A DNA stretch of 64,000 nucleotides from Chryseobacterium viscerum (GCF_025949665.1 NZ_JAPDFT010000003.1:310001-374000), one strand, 5' to 3'; positions 16,820-26,069 are shown, counted from the first letter of the stretch. Translations and numbers: made by a program. The notes: a model not told the origin generated them from the letters alone.

Positions 16820-19800
16820 ATGAATTTATCCTTTAAAACTCATCTAAAAAATACTTCTATTGTTCTTCGAACCGTAATGTCTGCAGGAGTCCTTTATTCC
16901 TGTGCTACCTATAACGTACAAAAGGGCAAAAACTTATTTGAAGTAAAAGATTCTGAGATAAAATCTGAAAACGATTTTAAACTTTTTCTCATTGGAGATG
17001 CAGGAAACGCAGATGAACCTCAGGCTCAAAAAACACTGAGTTTACTGAAAAGCAAACTGGATTCTGCAGACAGCAACTCTATGCTGATCTTTTTGGGAGA
17101 CAATATCTACCCAAATGGTATGCCCAAAGAAACAGATAAAGAATATGCCTCAGCTAAAGACAAACTGGAAAATCAACTTGCCATAACCAAGAATTTCAAG
17201 GGAAAAACATTGGTAATTCCCGGAAATCATGACTGGTACAACGGACTGGAAGGATTGAACACCCAGGAAGGGCTGGTAAAAAAATACCTTGACGACAAAA
17301 AAGCCTTTCTGCCTAAAAATGGATGTCCAATTGATGATATCAACGTTTCTAAAGACATTAAGCTTATTGCTGTAGATACGGAATGGATTATTGCAAACTG
17401 GGACAATTACCCCGGAATCAATAAAAACTGTAATATCAAAACCCGTGAGGATTTTTTCACAGAGTTTAAAGATCTTATCATTAAAAATCAGGGTAAAAAA
17501 ATCATTGTTGCTTTACACCACCCTATTATCAGCAGCGGAACCCATGCAGGCTTTAATTCTGCAAAATCACATCTTTTTCCTTTAAAAAGTAAGATTCCTG
17601 TTCCCGGTGTTGCAAGTTTAATCAATATATTAAGGAGTTCTTCCGGAGCCAGTCCTGAAGACATCAATAACCAGCATTATGCAGATCTGGCCAACAGACT
17701 GAAAAGCATTGTTCAGGATAAGGAAAACATTATTTTCGTTTCCGGACATGATCATAATCTTCAATATCACGAAGATGGAAACTTAAGACAGATCATCAGT
17801 GGTGCAGGTTCCAAAACAGACCCGTCTACCATTATAGAAAAAACAGATTTTTCTTACGGAGGAAGCGGTTTTGCTATTTTAAATTTCAGAAAAGACGAAA
17901 GTACAGATGTTGAGTATTTTTCTACAAAAGATGCACAGCTTCAAAAACTGACCCATATTTCAGTAATTTCTAAACCGGATGTATTTGTGAATAATTTTCC
18001 AAATTCTTTTCCACAGACATTCTCTTCCACCATCTACCCGGTACAGCTTACTCAAAAAAGAAAATTTTACCGCTGGCTTTGGGGAGATCATTACAGAAAC
18101 TATTACGGAATTCCGATTGAAGCTCCGACCGCCAATCTTTCTGAATTAAACGGCGGATATATCCCTTTCAGAGAAGGTGGAGGAAACCAATCTAACAGTT
18201 TACGTTTGAAATCTACAGATGGACAGGAATTTGTGATGCGTGGAGTGAAAAAAAGCGCTATCCGTTTTCTTAACAATATGGCTTTTACAAAAAGTACATT
18301 GGGTGAAGAACTCACAGATACTTTTCCCGAGAAATTCCTATTGGATTTTTATACCACCAATCATCCGTTTACTCCGTTTACGATTGGAAATATGTCAGAA
18401 AAACTGGGTATTTTCCACAGTAATCCAAAACTGTATTACATTCCTAAGCAGCAGGCTTTGGGAAGATATAACGAGAATTACGGAGATGAAATGTATATGA
18501 TTGAAGAACGTTTTTCTTCTGACCCTAAAACACTGGCTTATCTCGGCAATGCAAAAGATATCGTTTCTACTGATGATGTATTGAAGAACCTCAGCAAAAG
18601 CAATAAATATTCTGTTGACAGAGAATCCTACATCAGAGCAAGATTATTTGATATGCTTATCGGAGACTGGGACAGACACTCGGATCAGTGGAAATGGGCA
18701 GAATATGAAATGGGTGATAAGGTAGTCTACAAACCTATCCCTAAAGACAGAGATCAGGCATTCAGCAAATATGACGGAGCTGCATTTAAGCTTATTATGA
18801 ATGTTCCGGCAATCCGCCATATGAAAACCTTTACAGAAGACATCAGCAGTGTCAAGTGGCTTGCTATGGAACCCTATCCAATGGATCTGGTCTTTTTAAA
18901 AGGGTCAGATCAGACAGAATGGGAAACACAGGCAAAATATATTCAGGAACACCTTACTGATGCAGATATTGATGATGCTTTCCATAATCTTCCAAAAGAG
19001 GTACAGGATGATACCATTGCTGAAATTCAGAGAAAACTGAAAGTAAGAAAAACAAAACTTCAGAGCTACGCCGCTCAATACTATGATGTATTACAGAAAA
19101 AAGTATCTCTGGCAGGAACTGTAAATCCTGATAAGTTTGTCATCACCAAAAACGGACATTCTGTTCTGGTACAGCAATATAAACTGGGTAAGGATAAAGA
19201 TAAGAATGAGCTAGTTTTTGAAAAAAACTATCATGATTCAAAAACAAAAGAACTATGGATATACGGACTTGAAGATGATGACGTCTACGAAGTAACAGGA
19301 ACGGGAAATCCAAAGATGAACATCCGGCTGATTGGTGGATATAATCATGATACTTATAATGTTGCAGATGGAAGGAAAGTGAAGATTTATGATTTTAAAT
19401 CTCAGAAGAACACTTATAATGCCGGCAATGCAACCAAAAACATCACGGATGATTATGACATTAACAGCTATAATTATAAACACCCGAAATACAATTCTTT
19501 TGCAGGATATCCAAATTTGGACTACAACCCGGATGATGGTGTCATTGTAGGTGTTCTGGCCAATTATACAGTTAATAATTTTATCCGTGATCCTTATACC
19601 CAAAGACACAGCTTAAAAGCCAATTTTTATACTGCTACTGCAGGATTTAGCCTTACATATAAAGGAATATTTAAAAAGGCAATCTCAGGTTGGGATTTCA
19701 ATCTGGATGCATTTTATACTACTCCAAGATTTTCTCAAAATTTCTTTGGATTGTCCAATGAAAGTGAATATGACGAAGAAACTACAGAAAGAGAATACAA

Positions 19801-20536
19801 CAGAGCCAGAATTTCAAAATTCAACTTTGCGCCTTCTATCTCTCAGAAGAGCTGGATGAATCTGAGTCATCAGTTTCAATTAACTTTTGAAGATAATAAA
19901 GTCCAGCGAAAAGCTGACCGTTTCATCAACCAGTCACCGGACGTAAGACCAGGCGTATTTGACAGTCAGCAGTTTGTAGGAGCCAATTATACATTTGGCT
20001 ATAAAAATGCTGATAATACAGCTTTCCCTACTCTTGGGCTGGAATTTATGCTTAATGCTGATTGGAAAGCAACTCTTTCTGACTTTAACAGAAACTTCCT
20101 GACTGTAAAAGGAAAGCTTGCCATTGATCACAGAATTGATAAGAAAGGAAAATTTGTTTTTGCCAATTCCAGTAACGTAATGTGGATTAATAATAACAAT
20201 TTTGAATTCTATCAGGCAGCGGCTATTGGAGGGAATAATGGTATGAGAGCTTTCAGAAATGAGAGATTCTCAGGAAGATCTTATTTTACCAATAACTCAG
20301 AAATACGATGGGATTTTGGGAGAGTAAGAAACAATATTATTCCTGCAAATATGGGAATCCTTATCGGATATGATATTGGCCGTGTATGGAATGACAATGA
20401 AAATTCCAGAAAATGGCACCAATCTGCCGGAGCGGGTGTTTGGTTAAGCATTGTAGAAATGATGTCTGCAAGACTGAATTATTTCTATGGCTCAGATGGT
20501 GGAAGACTTTCTGCAGGGATAGGAATGAAGTTTTAA
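16820..20536 (+). CDS. Lipidated metallophosphoesterase fused to an Omp85-like barrel
   Basis: A 1238-residue exported protein. The N-terminus carries a lipoprotein signal with the lipobox LYSC (Cys28). A calcineurin-like phosphoesterase domain follows: GDAG (59-62), GDN (93-95), GNHD (135-138), LHHP and SGHDH (about 308-313). The middle (about 430-780) holds a conserved block with IPKDRDQAFSKYDGAAFKL that vaguely recalls kinase-like folds; I do not assign it. The last 350 residues resemble the BamA/TamA surface-antigen barrel, including GGNNGMRAF and FTNNSEIRWDFG and a terminal aromatic residue (GIGMKF). It probably acts at the outer membrane; the substrate is unknown. It is divergent from the HD/PycTM gene with only 26 bp between start codons. 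Confidence 0.88.
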   Translation: MNLSFKTHLKNTSIVLRTVMSAGVLYSCATYNVQKGKNLFEVKDSEIKSENDFKLFLIGDAGNADEPQAQKTLSLLKSKLDSADSNSMLIFLGDNIYPNGMPKETDKEYASAKDKLENQLAITKNFKGKTLVIPGNHDWYNGLEGLNTQEGLVKKYLDDKKAFLPKNGCPIDDINVSKDIKLIAVDTEWIIANWDNYPGINKNCNIKTREDFFTEFKDLIIKNQGKKIIVALHHPIISSGTHAGFNSAKSHLFPLKSKIPVPGVASLINILRSSSGASPEDINNQHYADLANRLKSIVQDKENIIFVSGHDHNLQYHEDGNLRQIISGAGSKTDPSTIIEKTDFSYGGSGFAILNFRKDESTDVEYFSTKDAQLQKLTHISVISKPDVFVNNFPNSFPQTFSSTIYPVQLTQKRKFYRWLWGDHYRNYYGIPIEAPTANLSELNGGYIPFREGGGNQSNSLRLKSTDGQEFVMRGVKKSAIRFLNNMAFTKSTLGEELTDTFPEKFLLDFYTTNHPFTPFTIGNMSEKLGIFHSNPKLYYIPKQQALGRYNENYGDEMYMIEERFSSDPKTLAYLGNAKDIVSTDDVLKNLSKSNKYSVDRESYIRARLFDMLIGDWDRHSDQWKWAEYEMGDKVVYKPIPKDRDQAFSKYDGAAFKLIMNVPAIRHMKTFTEDISSVKWLAMEPYPMDLVFLKGSDQTEWETQAKYIQEHLTDADIDDAFHNLPKEVQDDTIAEIQRKLKVRKTKLQSYAAQYYDVLQKKVSLAGTVNPDKFVITKNGHSVLVQQYKLGKDKDKNELVFEKNYHDSKTKELWIYGLEDDDVYEVTGTGNPKMNIRLIGGYNHDTYNVADGRKVKIYDFKSQKNTYNAGNATKNITDDYDINSYNYKHPKYNSFAGYPNLDYNPDDGVIVGVLANYTVNNFIRDPYTQRHSLKANFYTATAGFSLTYKGIFKKAISGWDFNLDAFYTTPRFSQNFFGLSNESEYDEETTEREYNRARISKFNFAPSISQKSWMNLSHQFQLTFEDNKVQRKADRFINQSPDVRPGVFDSQQFVGANYTFGYKNADNTAFPTLGLEFMLNADWKATLSDFNRNFLTVKGKLAIDHRIDKKGKFVFANSSNVMWINNNNFEFYQAAAIGGNNGMRAFRNERFSGRSYFTNNSEIRWDFGRVRNNIIPANMGILIGYDIGRVWNDNENSRKWHQSAGAGVWLSIVEMMSARLNYFYGSDGGRLSAGIGMKF

Positions 20537-20674
20537 GCATTATAATTTTGAGAAAAGCACAAAACACTGTTTAACAACATATTATAATTAATCATTATTG
20601 AATATCTAAAAAATTTCAATTTTAATTAAATTTAATAATTCTAATTTTCAGCTTACATTTTTCATTAATAAAAC

Positions 20675-20704
20675 AAATATGGCTTTTAAATAAAAGCCAT
20701 ATTT
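20675..20704 (+). terminator. Probable terminator after the phosphoesterase-barrel gene
   Basis: A 13-14 bp perfect stem AATATGGCTTTTA / TAAAAGCCATATT (20676-20688 and 20691-20703) with an AA loop and a short T-run, about 140 bp after the stop. The tight 2-nt loop and distance lower confidence. The rest of 20537-20780 is AT-rich with no ORF. Confidence 0.55.
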
Positions 20705-20782
20705 TCAGCAATATAGGTCAACGTTACCCATAGCTCTATATGTTTATCAATTCTTTAAAAAAAGGACATTTTAAAAACATTT

Positions 20783-20790
20783 TATATTTG
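20783..20790 (+). promoter_or_regulatory. -7 promoter element of the surface-protein gene
   Basis: TATATTTG, an exact TAnnTTTG match, 22 bp before ATG 20812. Its position rules out the longer in-frame start at 20740, which would lie upstream of transcription. Confidence 0.7.
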
Positions 20791-20811
20791 CTGCAACAAA
20801 AAAATCAACAG

Positions 20812-21534
20812 ATGATGAAAAAAAAGCTATTGTATATGGCATTATTTGTTATGTTTATTCATATAAATGCACAGGTAGGTATTAAAACACCAACACCACA
20901 ACATACATTACACGTCAACGGTTCTCTACAGGTTGTTAAAGACCTGAATGTAGGTGGCGATGACAGAACAAAAGGAAACTCAGGAAACAAAGGTGAGGTA
21001 CTCATGTCAAACGGAGCCGGAAATACTCCGGTTTGGAAAACAATTGAATCTGAAAACTTCTTAAAAGTAGTGTATGTGGGAAATAAAACAGATATCAGCC
21101 CATCCAGTGGCAGCTATACAGGAACACACTCTACTCCGGTCAACACTCATGAAAGTTATTCACAAACCTATGTTTTTAACGTGAGTAATAAGATTGATAC
21201 AGCTTATCTGACCTATAATTCAACAACAGGACTTTTTACAGTAGTAAAACCCGGGTTTTATAATATTGTTCCTTATGCAACCTATGATCTTAATTTAAAT
21301 CCGTCAGGACAAACTGCAGGAACAGCTAATTCTTATATCCAAAAAGTATCGCCTACCCTTACAACACTTGCAGGAATATCCACCGGACACGGAGAACGTA
21401 CTACAGGATTGAATCATAATCTTTCATCCATTAATTTTTTTAATACGGGAGAAACCTTCAGGATACGCTGCCGTTATACTCAGGATTTCAGATTGTCAAG
21501 CGGTAATATTCATATTTCTTACCTTACTCCATAA
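20812..21534 (+). CDS. Secreted surface protein, function unknown
   Basis: A 240-residue protein beginning MMKKKLLYMALFVMFIHINAQ, a signal peptide, then VGIKTPTPQHTLHVNGSLQV. This VGI-x-TP-P-x-TLHVNG opening is common in exported Bacteroidota proteins that resemble phage tail-fibre collars. The rest is beta-rich and Ser/Thr/Gly-rich, ending IHISYLTP. The start at 20812 (or 20815) is chosen because an exact -7 box sits at 20783-20790. It is followed by a convergent terminator. No enzyme motif is visible. Confidence 0.75.
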   Translation: MMKKKLLYMALFVMFIHINAQVGIKTPTPQHTLHVNGSLQVVKDLNVGGDDRTKGNSGNKGEVLMSNGAGNTPVWKTIESENFLKVVYVGNKTDISPSSGSYTGTHSTPVNTHESYSQTYVFNVSNKIDTAYLTYNSTTGLFTVVKPGFYNIVPYATYDLNLNPSGQTAGTANSYIQKVSPTLTTLAGISTGHGERTTGLNHNLSSINFFNTGETFRIRCRYTQDFRLSSGNIHISYLTP

Positions 21535-21580
21535 ACAGTAAAACAAACGTCAATCACTTCAATAACATTCATATATTCAA

Positions 21581-21608
21581 AAACCCCACAGAAAAATCTG
21601 TGGGGTTT
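21581..21608. terminator. Bidirectional terminator between convergent genes
   Basis: A 12-bp perfect stem AAACCCCACAGA / TCTGTGGGGTTT (21581-21592 and 21597-21608) with an AAAA loop, lying between the surface-protein gene (+) and the propeller lipoprotein (-). Confidence 0.85.
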
Positions 21609-21637
21609 TATTTAACATTTATGTATTGGATAAAAGT

Positions 21638-22513
21638 TTAGTTTAAAGAAAAAGTATATACATTTCCACCTTCATCCTTCCCTTTCTCATCAGCAATCAT
21701 TACTGTTTTATCATCAAGAAAAACAATAGCTTCCTTCTGTGAGTTATGATTCAATGGAATTTTCTGAATTTTAGCAGAGCTGAAATCGTTGGCAGTAAAA
21801 CCTGTAAGAACGTGAACATTTTTATGTGTCAGCAATACAATTTTATCTTTCGTACTGTTGATGGTAGCTGAAGTGATGGCCGCATCATTATAACCGCCCT
21901 GAAGTTTTAATGTTCCTATTAGCTTTGCTTCAAAATCACCTTCTTTATTAGGCACTTGGAATACAAGGAAAGTCCCGTCAAAACCTTTGCTCCTGTTTTT
22001 AGTGAATAAATAAAAATTCCCATCCATTTCTACAAAAGCTTCGCAATCGTAGAACAGCTTCGATTTTTTTGGTGGAAATTCCGTCTGACCCTGATAATGG
22101 AATTTTGTAGTCTGAACAACCTGGGTAACGGTTTGTCTGCTGTCTTTCAAATCTGTTTTTAAGATAGCCAGATCCTGTCTGTTATTATCATTATTTCCAA
22201 AATCTCCGATATAAATATTGCCCTGAGAATCTGATATGATATCTTCCCAGTCTGTATTTTCAGCATTTTCTACCGGTATTTTTGCCACCATATCACCTTT
22301 ATCACTCAGACCATATATTGCATTTTTATTTCCTCTGTCTTCTATCACCCAGATTGTTTTCTTATCTTTTGACAAAGTAATTCCGGAAACTTCCTTCAAC
22401 TTTTTAGGTAGTGAAAACTGGACTTTCAATTCATCCTCATTAGACGGAGAATTCTGAGCTTTTGGATTGCAGCTCAATAAAAGCAAAGCAGGTAAAATAA
22501 GAAAACGTAACAT
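21638..22513 (-). CDS. Lipoprotein with beta-propeller-like repeats
   Basis: A 291-residue lipoprotein: MLRFLILPALLLLSC gives a lipobox with Cys15. The body has repeated strands of the form KKTIWVIEDRGNKNAIYGL, GNIYIGDFGNNDNNRQDLAI, GNFYLFTKNRSKGFDGTF and DKTVMIADE, which suggests a propeller of the SdiA-regulated/NHL-like type. No catalytic motif is seen. It shares a convergent terminator with the upstream-lying surface gene and lies 57 bp downstream of mazG on the same strand. Confidence 0.75.
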   Translation of the reverse strand: MLRFLILPALLLLSCNPKAQNSPSNEDELKVQFSLPKKLKEVSGITLSKDKKTIWVIEDRGNKNAIYGLSDKGDMVAKIPVENAENTDWEDIISDSQGNIYIGDFGNNDNNRQDLAILKTDLKDSRQTVTQVVQTTKFHYQGQTEFPPKKSKLFYDCEAFVEMDGNFYLFTKNRSKGFDGTFLVFQVPNKEGDFEAKLIGTLKLQGGYNDAAITSATINSTKDKIVLLTHKNVHVLTGFTANDFSSAKIQKIPLNHNSQKEAIVFLDDKTVMIADEKGKDEGGNVYTFSLN

Positions 22514-22570
22514 ATTTATTTTTTATTTTTTTAATTGAATGTAAGAAGCATTAATTGTTCCAATAAAGAG

Positions 22571-23338
22571 CTATGAAAGCTTTTTTGCTCTCTCCCAAAG
22601 AACATCCATTTCTTCCAGAGACATATCTGCCAATTTTAAATCCTGTTCTTCAGCAAGTCCTTCCATTTTTTGGAATCTTGAAATAAACTTAAGGTTGGTT
22701 CTTTCTAAAGCCGAATCGGGATTAATCCCTGAAATCCTTGCATAATTAATCAAAGAGAAAAACACATCGCCCAGCTCCTGTTCTTTCTTATCCAGATCGG
22801 TTTCAGCATGAAACTCCTGAATCTCTTCATCTACTTTTTTCCAGGCATCTTCGGCATCATGGAATTCAAAACCTATTCCTTTTACCTTATCCTGTATTCT
22901 GTAGGCTTTTACCAAGCTCGGTAAGCTTTTCGGTACACCTCCCAAAATAGATTTGTTTCCTTCCTTTAATTTTAATTTTTCCCAGTTTTGCTTCACTTCT
23001 TCTTCATCTTTCACTTCAACATCTCCATAAATATGAGGATGACGGAAGATCAGCTTTTCATTAAGGGAATTGATCACATCTGCGATATCAAAACTTTCTT
23101 TTTCTGAACCAATTTTAGCATAAAAAACCAAGTGAAGTAAAACGTCACCCAGCTCTTTTTTTATCTCCTGCAGATCATTCTGTAAAATAGCATCGGAAAG
23201 CTCATAAGTTTCTTCAAGGGTAAGATGGCGAAGCGACTCTAAAGTCTGTTTCTGGTCCCACGGACATTTTTCACGAAGATCATCCATGATATCCAGTAAT
23301 CTTCCAAAGGCTTCCAGTTTCTCCTGTTTCGTATTCAT
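22571..23338 (-). CDS. mazG: Nucleoside triphosphate pyrophosphohydrolase MazG
   Basis: A 255-residue protein with two MazG repeats that hydrolyses NTPs to NMP and PPi. The first carries CPWDQKQTLESLRHLTLEETYELSDAI and FRHPHIYGDVEV; the second carries KVDEEIQEF and ELGDVFFSLINYAR, preserving the E-x-x-E...E-x-x-D metal-binding pattern. ATG 23338 (MNTKQEK) is chosen over a TTG at 23356 because an exact -7 element (TACATTTG, minus strand) lies at 23364-23371, which leaves a 24-nt leader only for the downstream start. Confidence 0.93.
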   Translation of the reverse strand: MNTKQEKLEAFGRLLDIMDDLREKCPWDQKQTLESLRHLTLEETYELSDAILQNDLQEIKKELGDVLLHLVFYAKIGSEKESFDIADVINSLNEKLIFRHPHIYGDVEVKDEEEVKQNWEKLKLKEGNKSILGGVPKSLPSLVKAYRIQDKVKGIGFEFHDAEDAWKKVDEEIQEFHAETDLDKKEQELGDVFFSLINYARISGINPDSALERTNLKFISRFQKMEGLAEEQDLKLADMSLEEMDVLWERAKKLS

Positions 23339-23363
23339 AAGTATTGGGAAATTCAATCTTATA

Positions 23364-23371
23364 CAAATGTA
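23364..23371 (-). promoter_or_regulatory. -7 promoter element of mazG
   Basis: TACATTTG on the minus strand, an exact TAnnTTTG match 26 bp upstream of the chosen ATG. Confidence 0.65.
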
Positions 23372-23546
23372 AGGGATATTTTGGGTCTGTGGTAGAAGTT
23401 AGCGTTGAAAGTTGAGAGTTTATAGATATGAGGTACGAGTTACGGGGCGCGAGATTCGCGTTTAATGTTTAAAGATAAAGACGAAATTTGAACTCAGCAG
23501 AAAATTTCCCTAATCCCCATCATCTGCTACCTGCTACCTAAAACCA

Positions 23547-23579
23547 AAAGCCTTGTCAGGAAATTCCCGACAAGGCTTT
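23547..23579 (-). terminator. Terminator of the ruvX-def-DUF5606 operon
   Basis: An 11-bp perfect stem AAAGCCTTGTC / GACAAGGCTTT (23547-23557 and 23569-23579), 22 bp after the DUF5606 stop on the minus strand. It is followed on that strand by a T-rich stretch. Confidence 0.8.
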
Positions 23580-23601
23580 GTATTTTTAATTCAGAACTGA
23601 A

Positions 23602-24156
23602 TTATCCTTGTTTTCTGTGCGTACTTTTCGGAGCTGATTTTGCAGCTGAAGTAGCTTTTACTTTTGGAGCAGCTGGTTTCTCAGCTTTTGGAGCTTTTTT
23701 AGCTTCTTTTTCAATGTTTAGTTCCTCTGCAGGCTCTCCATCCAAAGTTTCAGGTTCTGCCTTTACAAAACTTTCAGGAGTAATATATCCTGCTTTGTGA
23801 AGAACATTGTACCACTGAGCCAATTTCTTGATATCAGAAGAATATACTCTTTCTGTATCATAGTTAGGAAGAGATGCCAACATAAAATCTTTCAGATCTG
23901 CATCAGAAGATTTGTGAGAAATAGTTTCCTTATAGTCGTTGTTTTTAGCAATATTTTCAAATACTTCAAACAAAGGAACTTCTTTTTCAAATGTAAACAT
24001 GGCAATATTATCCAACAAACTTACCTGGCTTGAGTTTCCAATACTTACTTTTTTCTTACTGGTAACATCTTCAATGATGAATCCGTTTCTTAATTGAGAA
24101 ACTAATTTGTAAAGTCCTGGTTTTCCAGAAATTGAAATTATTTTTTCTAACAGCAT
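23602..24156 (-). CDS. DUF5606-family protein
   Basis: A 184-residue cytoplasmic protein. The first 125 residues (MLLEKIISISGKPGLYKLVS, a small barrel-like start, then an alpha-helical half with DYKETISHKSSDADLKDFML and YSSDIKKLAQWYNVLHKAG) match the Bacteroidota DUF5606 family. The C-terminal 50 residues are a low-complexity Ala/Lys/Pro/Ser tail. It lies 75 bp downstream of def in the order ruvX-def-DUF5606, a housekeeping context. The molecular role is unknown. Confidence 0.85.
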   Translation of the reverse strand: MLLEKIISISGKPGLYKLVSQLRNGFIIEDVTSKKKVSIGNSSQVSLLDNIAMFTFEKEVPLFEVFENIAKNNDYKETISHKSSDADLKDFMLASLPNYDTERVYSSDIKKLAQWYNVLHKAGYITPESFVKAEPETLDGEPAEELNIEKEAKKAPKAEKPAAPKVKATSAAKSAPKSTHRKQG

Positions 24157-24231
24157 AATTTTATTTTTTGTAAATTCTGCAATCAGCTCTAAGCTTTTTG
24201 CTTTATATTATTTCTTTTATCCTTGTTTAAA

Positions 24232-24804
24232 TTATTTTGGAAATCTCATTTTGTAACCAATGTTTACGTCACCCTGAGAGATTTTTGTCAGTTTACCTTT
24301 TACCAGTTTCTTTTTCAGAGCACTCAGGTGGTCAGTAAACAGTACCCCTTCAATGTGGTCATATTCATGCTGAATTACGCGGGCTCTAATATCGGAAAAA
24401 GTTTCTGTATGTTTCACAAAATTTTCGTCATAATATTCAATAACGATTGTACCCTTTCTTTTTACATCTTCTCTTACATCCGGAATAGAAAGACATCCTT
24501 CATTGAACTTCCATTCTTCACCTGATTCTTCAAGAATTCTGGCATTGATGAATACTTTCTTGAACTCTGCCAATTCATCTTTAATATCTTCGTAATCCTC
24601 ATCTTCGGCAAGAGGTGTCACATCTATTATAAATACACGGATATCCAAACCGATCTGAGGCGCTGCAAGACCTATGCCATTTGCGCTGTACATCGTTTCG
24701 AACATGTTATCTATCAGTTCCTGTAATTCGGGATAATCTTTATCTATATCTTTTCCCACTTTTCTCAAAACAGGATCCCCAAAAGCTCTTATCGGTAATA
24801 TCAT
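24232..24804 (-). CDS. def: Peptide deformylase
   Basis: A 190-residue metalloenzyme that removes the formyl group from nascent N-terminal methionine. All three signature motifs are intact: GIGLAAPQIG (motif 1), EGCLSIPD (motif 2, metal-binding Cys) and HEYDHIEG (motif 3, HExxH). Its start overlaps the end of ruvX by 4 bp (ATGA), which implies translational coupling. Confidence 0.97.
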   Translation of the reverse strand: MILPIRAFGDPVLRKVGKDIDKDYPELQELIDNMFETMYSANGIGLAAPQIGLDIRVFIIDVTPLAEDEDYEDIKDELAEFKKVFINARILEESGEEWKFNEGCLSIPDVREDVKRKGTIVIEYYDENFVKHTETFSDIRARVIQHEYDHIEGVLFTDHLSALKKKLVKGKLTKISQGDVNIGYKMRFPK

Positions 24805-25217
24805 CTTAATCTTTGTTCTAAAAAATTCTGCAATATGATGGTTGCACTTACTTTATCTATTAATCCTTTTTCCTGCCTCTTTTTTTTGTTTTTTCCACTT
24901 TGGGAAATAAAAAATGAAGCCATTTTGGAAGTAAATCTTTCATCAAAACGATGAACTGCAATATCCGAAAATTCTTTTTTAAATTCTTCAATGAATCTTA
25001 AAATATCGGTTTCTACTTCCGAAACGTTTCCTTTCAAATCTATGGGAAGCCCAACCACTACTTCATCTACCTTATTTTCACTGAAATATTTTTTTAAAAA
25101 TTCCATTAAAAAACGGTTCTCTACAGTCTCCAGCCCACTGGCTATAATCTGCATATCATCTGTTGCAGCGATACCACAACGAGCCTTTCCGTAGTCTATT
25201 GCAAGGATTTGTCCCAT
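24801..25217 (-). CDS. ruvX: Holliday junction resolvase-like / pre-16S rRNA nuclease
   Basis: A 138-residue RNase H-fold protein of the YqgF/RuvX family. MGQILAIDYGKARCGIA gives the first catalytic Asp, EVVVGLPIDLKG the second strand, and DERFTSKMA the acidic cluster. E. coli YqgF processes pre-16S rRNA ends. It overlaps def by 4 bp. An exact -7 box lies just upstream at 25225-25232, which would give a nearly leaderless mRNA. Confidence 0.94.
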   Translation of the reverse strand: MGQILAIDYGKARCGIAATDDMQIIASGLETVENRFLMEFLKKYFSENKVDEVVVGLPIDLKGNVSEVETDILRFIEEFKKEFSDIAVHRFDERFTSKMASFFISQSGKNKKKRQEKGLIDKVSATIILQNFLEQRLR

Positions 25218-25224
25218 AAGTCTG

Positions 25225-25232
25225 CAAATTTA
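25225..25232 (-). promoter_or_regulatory. -7 promoter element of ruvX-def
   Basis: TAAATTTG on the minus strand, 8 bp upstream of the ruvX ATG. The expected transcription start would fall next to the start codon. Confidence 0.6.
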
Positions 25233-25332
25233 GTAAAATTTACTGATTTTATTCATAACGCAGTTTTTTTATATAAATCATGTTTTATTCCATTATTTTT
25301 TTTATAATTTTAATCTTCCAAAAAACAATTAT

Positions 25333-25809
25333 ATGAAGAAACTCATCCTCGTAAGACATGCAAAAAGCGACTGGCCGGAGGAAACGGAGGACTTTGACAG
25401 ACCTTTGGCAGACAAAGGTTTGACAGACGCTATGCATATGTCCAGATTCCTTAAAAACAATAACATTTCCATTGATCACTTTGTGTCCAGCCCCGCGGTA
25501 CGTGCACTGAATACATGTAAAATTTTCAATCAGGCTTATCAGCTTAACTGTTCTACTGATGAAAAATTGTATAATCCTTCGGAAAGAAGTTTTGAATCTG
25601 TAATTTATGATCTGGATGACACCCTGAATTCAGTTGCTTTTTTCTCTCACAATAATGGAATTTCCAATTTTGCCAATTCTATTTCTGAAGATATTTTTCA
25701 TTTCCCTACCTGCGGAGTCGCTGGTTTTGAAGTAGACTGTGAATCCTGGTCCGAATTTGATGGTGCCAAAAAGAAACTTCTGTTCTTTTATGAACCAGGG
25801 AAAATATAA
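25333..25809 (+). CDS. SixA-like histidine phosphatase
   Basis: A 158-residue protein of the phosphoglycerate-mutase-like histidine phosphatase superfamily. The catalytic loop LVRHAKSDWPEE (RHG-like, with RHA) is at residues 6-17, the second arginine lies in VSSPAVRALNT, and the later His is in FFSHNNGIS. Length and the RHAKS motif fit the SixA group, which removes phosphate from histidine in signalling proteins. It is monocistronic and divergent from ruvX. Confidence 0.88.
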   Translation: MKKLILVRHAKSDWPEETEDFDRPLADKGLTDAMHMSRFLKNNNISIDHFVSSPAVRALNTCKIFNQAYQLNCSTDEKLYNPSERSFESVIYDLDDTLNSVAFFSHNNGISNFANSISEDIFHFPTCGVAGFEVDCESWSEFDGAKKKLLFFYEPGKI

Positions 25810-25990
25810 CTTCATTTCATTATTTTTTATGTCACAATACTTATCCTTCTTTTCTCATGTCAGAAACAGAAGAAATTTATTTTGATCTTAAGCAGAACTT
25901 TCCCTTTTCACAGCAAGTTCCGAATCTTGTACAATAAACCAACATTTCTTTTACCGACTGCATATTTCCCTCCTCTGGAGGGGTGGCAGG

Positions 25991-26055
25991 TTTTAGCTAA
26001 AGCCATTATCGTTGTAAACATAAAAAAACGGGCTAAAGCCCGTTCCTATTGAATA
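25991..26055. repeat. Dispersed intergenic repeat, copy A
   Basis: The element runs from TTTTAGCTAAAGCC to CGTTCCTATTGAAT and includes the hairpin below. A second, longer copy is at 49653-49745 with the same two ends (TTTTGGCTAAGGCC ... TGTTCCTATTGAAT). Just before it, at 25966-25990, is a CCTCC-rich stretch whose complement resembles 50227-50250. The rest of 25810-25965 shows no ORF. Confidence 0.7.
26027..26044 (-). terminator. Terminator of the serine hydrolase gene
   Basis: AACGGGC / GCCCGTT stem (26027-26033 and 26038-26044) with a 4-nt loop, followed on the minus strand by a T7 run. It lies 26 bp after the stop of the serine hydrolase and inside repeat copy A. Confidence 0.8.
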
Positions 26056-26069
26056 TTTTTTTGATATTA

